NCBI GenBank assembly: GCA_964416315.1
Contig: CAYQDR010000017.1
Span: 1-53,453 of the forward strand
DNA length: 53,453 bases
DNA from: CAYQDR01 sp964416315
Lineage (GTDB): Bacteria > Methylomirabilota > Methylomirabilia > Rokubacteriales > DASRDR01
Direction of reading: 5' to 3'
The notes beneath the pieces were generated by a model. That model was given only the letters and a program-made list of their open reading frames with translations. It did not search any database and was not told the origin of the DNA. This document shows, one piece after another, positions 47,994-53,453 of this stretch. The position numbers and the translations under genes were made by a program. Numbering within the stretch: the stretch's first letter is position 1; every line of letters begins with the position of its first letter.

Positions 47994-48344
47994 CTAGCCG
48001 CCAGCCTGTTTGGCCGCCAGCTCCCCGATGAAGGGGATCATGTGGCGCTCGTTCTTGTAGGCCTTGTACATCAGGAAGATCCAGTAGATGAAGATCCCCA
48101 ACTGGATGAGCAGCGTCAACGGGAACATGATCAGCCCGAGGACGCCTCCCGTCAGCGTCGCCAGGAGCACCGACAGGATCGTCCAGCCGATCATGACCAC
48201 GATGACGGCGACGTTGAAGAAGATGGACTGGAACGCGTGGAAGCGCACGAAGCGGTCGTTCTTGTACGGCTCGATGACCAGGAAGATGACGCCCGTGATC
48301 AGGCCGAGGACGTACGCGAGCAAGCCGGCCACGTTCGGAGCCAT
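47994..48344 (-). CDS. DUF4870-type small membrane protein (first copy)
   Basis: A 116-residue protein with three hydrophobic stretches (LLAYVLGLITGVIFLVIE, FFNVAVIVVMIGWTILSVLL, FPLTLLIQLGIFIYWIFLMY). The motif KNDRFVRFHAFQSIFFN is typical of DUF4870/TIC20-like small membrane proteins. The role is unknown. GGAGAGCACG precedes the ATG. A second member of the same group lies on the other side of nth (49126). Confidence 0.82.
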   Translation of the reverse strand: MAPNVAGLLAYVLGLITGVIFLVIEPYKNDRFVRFHAFQSIFFNVAVIVVMIGWTILSVLLATLTGGVLGLIMFPLTLLIQLGIFIYWIFLMYKAYKNERHMIPFIGELAAKQAGG

Positions 48345-48431
48345 CGTGCTCTCCTTTCACGCTGAGGACAGCCGAGAGTCCGAGTCCGGCAGCAGCTTAT
48401 CACAAACCGCGCCCGCCGAGGCAGCGCCCGC

Positions 48432-49112
48432 TCACGTCGATCGGCGGCGCGCCGCGCGCACCACCGCGGCCTTCCCCGGCCAGGGGCAGAGCGCGCGGAC
48501 CGGGCAGGTCGGGCAGGCGGGCTTTCGAGCCTGGCACACCCGCCGGCCGTGGGCCTGGATGAGGTGGCAGAACCGGGTCCACCGGGGTCGCGGGACGACC
48601 TCGGCGAGCTGCGCCTCCACCTTGTTCGGATCGTTCGACCGGGCGAGCCCCAGACGCTGGGTGACCCGGAACACGTGTGTGTCCACGGCGATGCCGGGGA
48701 TGCCGAAGGCGTTGCCGAGGACGACGTTCGCCGTCTTCCGCCCCACCCCCGGCAGCGCCGTGAGCGCGTCGAGCGAGCGCGGCACCTCCCCGCCGTGACG
48801 CTCGACGAGGGCGCGCGCCACGCCAAGGATCGCCCGGGTCTTGGCGCGGAAGAAGCCGGTCGGGCGGACCTCGCCCTCGAACGTCGCGGGGTCGGCCCGG
48901 GCGTAGTCGCCCGCCGTCCGGTACTTCCGGAAGAGCCCCTCCGTCACCTGGTTGACGCGCGCGTCGGTGCACTGCGCGGCGAGGATCGTCGCCACGAGGA
49001 GCTCCAGCGGCGTGGAGAACCGGAGGGCGATGGCGGCGTCCGGGTACGCCCGCTCGAAGAGCCGGATCAGCGTGCGGGCGCGCGCGCCCCGGGCCTGGGT
49101 CGTCTCGCGCAT
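48432..49112 (-). CDS. nth: Endonuclease III
   Basis: DNA glycosylase/AP lyase that removes oxidised pyrimidines. The helix-hairpin-helix LPGVGRKTANVVLGNAFG carries catalytic Lys126, and Asp144 is in IAVDTHVFRV. The [4Fe-4S] loop ligands are Cys193, Cys200, Cys203 and Cys209 (CQARKPACPTCPVRALC). The length is 226 residues from the ATG at 49112; the frame is open further upstream into the DUF4870 gene but without homology. Confidence 0.96.
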   Translation of the reverse strand: MRETTQARGARARTLIRLFERAYPDAAIALRFSTPLELLVATILAAQCTDARVNQVTEGLFRKYRTAGDYARADPATFEGEVRPTGFFRAKTRAILGVARALVERHGGEVPRSLDALTALPGVGRKTANVVLGNAFGIPGIAVDTHVFRVTQRLGLARSNDPNKVEAQLAEVVPRPRWTRFCHLIQAHGRRVCQARKPACPTCPVRALCPWPGKAAVVRAARRRST

Positions 49113-49125
49113 CGTGGTGCTCCGG

Positions 49126-49473
49126 CTACTTGATGAAGCGGATCGTGAGGGGGTAGCGGTACGACTCCCCATTGCTCGCCTTGACGGCCGCGACGATCAC
49201 CAGGATCACGTCCACGACGAAGAGCGCGATCAGGAGCGGGATCCCGACGAGCACGAAGATCAGGATGAACAGCGGGAGGGAGTAGATGGTGACCGAGATC
49301 TGGAAGTTCAGCGACTCCTTTCCCTGCTCGTCCACGAACGGGTACTCGTTCTTCTTGATGAGCCACACGACCAGGGGCCCCAGGAGGTGGCCGAAGGGGA
49401 TCCCGAGCAGCGCGGCCAGCGCCGTCAGGTGGCAGAGCATCCCCCAGTTGCGCGCCTGCTTGTCCTCCTCCAC
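49126..49473 (-). CDS. DUF4870-type small membrane protein (second copy)
   Basis: A 115-residue protein: NWGMLCHLTALAALLGIPFG, HLLGPLVVWLIKKNEYPFVD, EQGKESLNFQISVTIYSLPL and a hydrophobic C-terminal half. The KKNEYPFVDEQGKESLNFQ stretch is the standard DUF4870 signature. The start is a GTG at 49473. It is related in fold to the protein at 47994 but the sequences differ greatly, so this is not a recent duplication. Confidence 0.88.
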   Translation of the reverse strand: MEEDKQARNWGMLCHLTALAALLGIPFGHLLGPLVVWLIKKNEYPFVDEQGKESLNFQISVTIYSLPLFILIFVLVGIPLLIALFVVDVILVIVAAVKASNGESYRYPLTIRFIK

Positions 49474-49513
49474 CCCCTGACCCTCCCTCGGCCCGCGCCC
49501 CCGCGCCGGGCGC

Positions 49514-50692
49514 TCAGGCGCGATTCCGGAGGAACTCGCCGATCCGGCGGATCCCTTCGCGCACCCGCTCGAGCCCGCTCGCGTACGAGAAGCGCAGGTA
49601 CCCCTCGCCCCCGGCGCCGAAGTCGATCCCCGGGGTCACCGCGACGTGGGCGCCAGCGAGCACCTCGAAGGCGAAGTCATAGGAGCGCTCGGAGAAGCGG
49701 CGCGCGTCGGCGAAGACGTAGAAGGCGCCGGTCGGCTCGGCACCGACCCCGAGGCCGATCGCGCGCAGGCCCTCGACCATCGCGTGCCGCCGCTCGTCGA
49801 AGATGCGGCGGAAGCGCACGACCTCCTCGCCCGCCTCGCGCAGCGCGGCGACGCCCGCCCACTGGGAGATCTCCTGGGACGAGATGAAGAAGTTCTGGTG
49901 CACCTTCTGGAGCGTGCGGACGTAGCTCTTGGGGGCGATCAGGTACCCGAGCCGCCACCCCGTCATCGCGTACGCCTTGGAGAAGCCGTTCAGCACGAAG
50001 GCGCGGTCGGTGAACTCGAGGACCGTGTGCTCCCGGCCCTCGTACGTGAGCCCGTGGTAGATCTCGTCGGACACGAGCCAGGCGTTCCCCGGCGCGCGCT
50101 CCACCAGCTCGGCGAGCGCGGCCAGGCGCCCGGGCGGGAGCACGCTCCCGGTCGGGTTCGCCGGCGAGTTCAGCATGATGGCCCGGGTCCGCGGCCCGAG
50201 CCGCGCGCGCACGGCCTCCGGGTGGAGCTCCCAGCCCTCGGCCTCACGCACCGGCACGTAGACCGGAACGCCGTCGGCGTAGCGGACGAAGTTCGGGTAG
50301 CAGGCGTAGTGCGGGTCCGAGAGGACGACCTCGTCCCCCGCCGCGAGCAGCGTCGTGAACAGGAGGAGCATCGCCGGCGAGGTCCCCGCCGTCACCAGCA
50401 CCTGGTCGGGCGAGACGGCCACGCGGTAGGTCGTGAGGTAGTGCTCGGCGATCGCCTCCCGGAGCGGGAGGATCCCCAGGCTGTGCGTGTACCGGGTCCG
50501 CCCCTCGCGGATCGCCCGGATCGCCGCCTCGCGGATGACGGCCGGGGTGTCGAAGTCGGGTTCCCCGAACTCCAAGTGCACGACGTCGTGCCCCTGGCGC
50601 TCGAGGTCCTGGGCGCGCTCGAACACCTCGACCGCGAGAAACGGCTTGATCTCCTCGGCCCGCTTGGCGATGTCGGCGAATCCGGTGGCCAC
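49514..50692 (-). CDS. Class I/II PLP-dependent aminotransferase (aspartate-aminotransferase-like)
   Basis: A 392-residue fold-type I enzyme. VVHLEFGEPDFDTPAVIREA, the PLP-binding NSPANPTGSVLP, WLVSDEIYHGLTYEG and the Schiff-base lysine in LNGFSKAYAMTGWRLGYLIA are visible. It is close to the AspC/AlaT branch, but the substrate cannot be read from sequence. The GTG start comes four bases after the malic enzyme stop, so the two are cotranscribed, possibly linking malate/pyruvate with amino-group transfer. Confidence 0.9.
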   Translation of the reverse strand: MATGFADIAKRAEEIKPFLAVEVFERAQDLERQGHDVVHLEFGEPDFDTPAVIREAAIRAIREGRTRYTHSLGILPLREAIAEHYLTTYRVAVSPDQVLVTAGTSPAMLLLFTTLLAAGDEVVLSDPHYACYPNFVRYADGVPVYVPVREAEGWELHPEAVRARLGPRTRAIMLNSPANPTGSVLPPGRLAALAELVERAPGNAWLVSDEIYHGLTYEGREHTVLEFTDRAFVLNGFSKAYAMTGWRLGYLIAPKSYVRTLQKVHQNFFISSQEISQWAGVAALREAGEEVVRFRRIFDERRHAMVEGLRAIGLGVGAEPTGAFYVFADARRFSERSYDFAFEVLAGAHVAVTPGIDFGAGGEGYLRFSYASGLERVREGIRRIGEFLRNRA

Positions 50693-50696
50693 GGGG

Positions 50697-52139
50697 TCAG
50701 GACCCTCCTCGCCGCGGCGGGGCGGGCCGGGGCCGGCGCCGCGCGACCCCGCCCTTCTGGGCGGCCCGGATCACCTCGCGCGCGACCGCCGGGGCGACCC
50801 GCGTGTTGAAGACGCTGGGGATGATGTACTCCTCGTGCAGCTCGGTCCGGCCGACGATCGACGCGATCGCCTGGGCCGCCGCGATCTTCATCGCGTCGGT
50901 GACCCGCCCGGCGCGGCAGTCGAGGAGCCCGCGGAAGAACCCGGGGAAGCAGAGCACGTTGTTGATCTGGTTGGGGTAGTCCGAGCGGCCGGTCGCCATG
51001 ACCCGGACGTAGGGCGCGGCCTCCTCCGGCATGATCTCCGGGACCGGGTTCGCCATCGCGAACACGATCGGGTCCCGGCCCATCCGCTGGACGTCCTTCG
51101 CCGAGAGCACGCCGGGCACGGAGAGCCCGATGAAGACGTCCGCCCCCTCCACGGCGTCCGCGAGCGCCCCGCGCTGGTCCGCCGGGTTCGTCTCACGGGC
51201 CACCCACGCCTTGACCGGGTCCATCGGCGCGGCCCGGCCGGGGGCCAGGATCCCGTGCTCGTCCACGGCGAGGATCCGGCCGATCCCGATCGAGCGCAGG
51301 ATCCGGATCGTCGCCGTGCCCGCCGCCCCGACGCCGCAGACGACGACCGCGATGTCGCCCGCCTCCTTCCGGACGATCCGGAGGGCGTTCAGGAGGGCCG
51401 CGAGGACGACGACGGCCGTGCCGTGCTGGTCGTCGTGGAAGACCGGGATGTCGAGCTCGCGCCGCAGCCGCTCTTCCACCGCGAAGCAGCGGGGCGCCGA
51501 GATGTCCTCCAAGTTGATGCCGCCGAAGACCGGAGCGATCACCTTGACGGTCTCGACGATCCGGTCCACGTCTTTCGTCGCCAGGCAGACCGGGAACGCG
51601 TCGACGCCGGCGAACTCCTTGAACAGGAGGGCCTTCCCCTCCATGACCGGCAGGGCCGCTTCGGGACCGACGTCGCCGAGGCCGAGGACCGCCGTGCCGT
51701 CCGTCACCACGGCCACCGCGTTCTGCTTGATCGTGAGCGCGAAGACCTTCTCGCGGTCCTCCTTGATGGCGAGGCAGACGCGGGCGACCCCGGGGGTGTA
51801 GGCCATCGAGAGGTCGTCGCGCGTCTTGACCGAGATCTTGTTGTGGATCCCGATCTTCCCGCCCAGGTGCATGAGGAAGGTCCGGTCCGAGACGTTGACG
51901 ACGCGCACGCCGTCGAGCCCCCGCAGCGCCGACACGATGTCGTGGCCGTGCCGATCGTCGCGGGCGTTGATCGTGAAGTCGCGGACGACCACGTCGCGGG
52001 TGAGCTCGACGATGTCCACGGCCCCGATGTCGCCGCCTGCCTCGCCGATCGCCGAGGTGACGCGCCCGAGCATGCCCGGGCGGTTCCGGATCTCCACGCG
52101 GACGGTGACGCTGTAGGAGGCGCTCGGGGTGATCTCCAT
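50697..52139 (-). CDS. NAD(P)-dependent malic enzyme with N-terminal ACT domain
   Basis: Oxidative decarboxylation of malate to pyruvate. The 480-residue protein starts with an ACT domain (about 8-80: VRVEIRNRPGMLGRVTSAIG), a ligand-binding regulatory module. The malic domain follows (MAYTPGVARVCLAI, VVTDGTAVLGLGDVGPEAAL, PVFHDDQHGTAVVVLAALLN), then the NAD domain (VVVCGVGAAGTATIRILRSI) and ATGRSDYPNQINNVL. It lacks the phosphotransacetylase-like tail of MaeB. The ATG at 52139 has AGAGGT upstream; the frame upstream is only repeat C read through. Amino-acid control via ACT is likely but not shown. Confidence 0.93.
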   Translation of the reverse strand: MEITPSASYSVTVRVEIRNRPGMLGRVTSAIGEAGGDIGAVDIVELTRDVVVRDFTINARDDRHGHDIVSALRGLDGVRVVNVSDRTFLMHLGGKIGIHNKISVKTRDDLSMAYTPGVARVCLAIKEDREKVFALTIKQNAVAVVTDGTAVLGLGDVGPEAALPVMEGKALLFKEFAGVDAFPVCLATKDVDRIVETVKVIAPVFGGINLEDISAPRCFAVEERLRRELDIPVFHDDQHGTAVVVLAALLNALRIVRKEAGDIAVVVCGVGAAGTATIRILRSIGIGRILAVDEHGILAPGRAAPMDPVKAWVARETNPADQRGALADAVEGADVFIGLSVPGVLSAKDVQRMGRDPIVFAMANPVPEIMPEEAAPYVRVMATGRSDYPNQINNVLCFPGFFRGLLDCRAGRVTDAMKIAAAQAIASIVGRTELHEEYIIPSVFNTRVAPAVAREVIRAAQKGGVARRRPRPAPPRRGGS

Positions 52140-52150
52140 CGCTACCTCTT

Positions 52151-52230
52151 CAAAGGGGGGCGCTGCCCCCCTTTGAGAAACCCCCCGTGAGGGGTTGCGC
52201 CGGCAAAGCCGGCGCTCGGAGCGGAACACC
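52151..52230 (+). repeat. Composite palindromic element, copy C (before malic enzyme gene)
   Basis: 11-bp stem CAAAGGGGGGC-GCT-GCCCCCCTTTG (52151-52175), CCCCCC/GGGG run, palindrome GCGCCGGC-AAA-GCCGGCGC (52197-52215), then TCGGAGCGGAACACC, matching the TCGGAGCGGAACGCC tail of copies D1 and D2. It abuts the ribosome-binding site of the malic enzyme gene. Confidence 0.7.
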
Positions 52231-52281
52231 CGGCGCGCGGCGGTTCCTTCATGGCGTGAGGCGCCCTACCCGGCCACGCTC

Positions 52282-52905
52282 CTAGGGGGTCGGGTGGTAC
52301 TCGACCAGCTCCGAAACGACCCGCAGGGGGCGGCCAGTCTCGTCGGTGCGCTCGCGCACCTGCTTGATGACCAGCCGGATCTCCGGCGCGTACCAGAGCG
52401 TCGTGTAGGTCACGTTGTTGATCCCGGGCGTGCCCTCGAGCTTGAAGGCCCAGAAGGTCCCGGCCTTCACCACGACCTGCTCCCACCGCTCCACGTGCCA
52501 GAACGTCACGACCGGGCTCCACGTGAACCCGCGCTCGCGATCCTCGAGGGTGACGCGGGCAACCCACGACTTGCCCACCCGGAGCGGCCACGAGAAGATG
52601 CCCTCGTGGGGCGAGGCGACGAGCCGCGCCTGCCCGTCCCGGAGGGTCGCCACCCAGTTTCCGGTCGTCGTGTCGTGGAGGCGGACGTCCCGCGTGTCCG
52701 TGACGCGGTGGACCGGCCGGCCCTCCCACACCCCGTCCTCCAGCACGGTCCACGTCGCCGCGATGCTCGTCCCATGGCTGTCCACGGAGTGCCAGACCCA
52801 CCGGGTCCCGGCCGCGGGAAGCTCGAGGTTGACGGGAGGCGGCGGGGGCACCCCCGCGCACCCGGCGAGCAGCGCGACGATCGCGAGCAGACGGCCCCCG
52901 CTCAT
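52282..52905 (-). CDS. Lipoprotein, unknown
   Basis: A 207-residue protein with a lipoprotein signal peptide: MSGGRLLAIVALLAGC, lipobox Leu13-Ala-Gly-Cys16, then a proline run (GVPPPPPV). The mature part is beta-rich (GTRWVWHSVDSHGTSIAATW, VLEDGVWEGRPVHRVTDT) and has no domain I recognise. It should be anchored in the cell envelope. The ATG at 52905 overlaps the stop of the other lipoprotein gene as ATGA, so the two are coupled and may form a complex. Confidence 0.75.
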   Translation of the reverse strand: MSGGRLLAIVALLAGCAGVPPPPPVNLELPAAGTRWVWHSVDSHGTSIAATWTVLEDGVWEGRPVHRVTDTRDVRLHDTTTGNWVATLRDGQARLVASPHEGIFSWPLRVGKSWVARVTLEDRERGFTWSPVVTFWHVERWEQVVVKAGTFWAFKLEGTPGINNVTYTTLWYAPEIRLVIKQVRERTDETGRPLRVVSELVEYHPTP

Positions 52906-53399
52906 GACGGCGAGAGCAGGCGGCGCGCCACCGCGCCGGGGAGGTCCGAGTAGAGTCGGCGCAGCACGCGCACCGTGTCCTCGTACTCGTCGTGCACCGT
53001 GACGCGGACGGCGAGGCCGGAGGTCGCGACGATGCGGAGCGTGCCGATGTACACGGCAGGCTCGGGGCCCACCTCGAACGTGGCGCGGAGGTCCCAGATC
53101 GGGTTCGAGTACGACTGCCGGTCACCGGCCGCCCGGAGGCGCACGATCCGGTACCGGCCGGGCGGCAGCGCCACGGCGAACTCGCGCCCGGTCGCCACCG
53201 CGAGCCCCACCTCGAAGGTGCGGTCGTCCTTCACGATGTCGAGCGTACCCTGGATCGTATCGGGCAGGGAGAGCTCCACGCGACCGAGCACGGCGCGATG
53301 CCCGGGCGGCACGTCGAGCGCCGTCGGCCCGAACGCCGCGCACCCGAGGGCGAAGCCCCACAGAACCAGGACGATCGACGCAACCCTCGATGCCGCCAC
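52902..53399 (-). CDS. Lipoprotein, unknown, coupled to the next gene
   Basis: A 165-residue protein with a signal sequence (MAASRVASIVLVLWGFALGC, lipobox ALGC, Cys20). The rest looks like a single beta-sandwich (LPDTIQGTLDIVKDDRTFEV, FAVALPPGRYRIVRLRAAGD) with the PPGRYRI pattern seen in PEGA-like or carboxypeptidase-regulatory-like surface domains. Function unknown. The GTG start is at 53399; 54 bases before it to the window edge show no promoter. Confidence 0.7.
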   Translation of the reverse strand: MAASRVASIVLVLWGFALGCAAFGPTALDVPPGHRAVLGRVELSLPDTIQGTLDIVKDDRTFEVGLAVATGREFAVALPPGRYRIVRLRAAGDRQSYSNPIWDLRATFEVGPEPAVYIGTLRIVATSGLAVRVTVHDEYEDTVRVLRRLYSDLPGAVARRLLSPS

Positions 53400-53453
53400 G
53401 GGTGGCGCCGGGTGAGCCCCGCGGGGTCCCGGGCGGACGGGGGTCCCCTCACG

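Overview
This is a very GC-rich bacterial chromosome segment carrying almost only core genes. Nearly every gene lies on the minus strand, so transcription runs from high to low coordinates. The only credible plus-strand genes are a broken transposase and a small lipoprotein near 32 kb. Stop/start overlaps of the ATGA, GTGA or TGATG type recur, indicating long translationally coupled operons. The gene order, three-part PurS/PurQ/PurL, bacterial-type ProRS and GTG-rich starts suggest an uncultivated soil-type phylum such as Rokubacteria/Methylomirabilota or a deltaproteobacterial relative. That placement is inference, because no rRNA is present. I saw no tRNA, rRNA or CRISPR array.

Layout in transcription order. 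53.4-52.3 kb: two coupled lipoproteins. 52.1-48.0 kb: ACT-malic enzyme, class I aminotransferase, a DUF4870 protein, endonuclease III and a second DUF4870 protein. 47.9-41.7 kb: rplM-rpsI, argC-argJ, rpsB-tsf-pyrH-frr. 41.6-32.5 kb: the isoprenoid/envelope run uppS-cdsA-dxr-rseP-ispG, a small [2Fe-2S] ferredoxin, then proS. 32.5-31.7 kb: an IS remnant, a small lipoprotein and a repeat. 31.6-20.0 kb: rimP-nusA-ylxR-infB-DUF503-rbfA-nrnA-truB-ribF, then rpsO-pnp. 19.9-5.0 kb: an M16 peptidase, then purB-purS, purQ-purL-purF-purM, purN, purH, three accessory genes, purD-purE and tsaC. 4.9-0 kb: mobA, an unknown gene coupled to an acyl-AMP ligase, a tiny basic ORF, thiI and a response regulator.

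The outstanding feature is a complete 371-residue intein with a LAGLIDADG endonuclease domain inside IspG (GcpE), at 35140-36252. It sits exactly before the cysteine expected to bind the [4Fe-4S] cluster, so active IspG should exist only after protein splicing. The next gene is a thioredoxin-like ferredoxin, a plausible electron donor for IspG.

A second layer is a family of composite palindromic intergenic elements. Each has a G-rich hairpin followed by a GC-rich palindrome with an AAA-type loop and a TCGGAGCG tail. They flank dxr, proS, the malic enzyme gene, the ferredoxin gene and rpsO. Two copies about 140 bp long are nearly identical. Regulatory candidates include sigma70-like promoters before rplM, rpsO, purQ, rimP and mobA, an intrinsic terminator inside the rimP-nusA-infB leader, a perfect 8-bp dyad around the purQ -10 box, and hairpin leaders before rpsO and rpsB.

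Intergenic stretches not listed separately are shorter than about 300 bases and show little beyond ribosome-binding sites and GC-rich hairpins. The outer ends (1-32 and 53400-53453) hold nothing I can assign.
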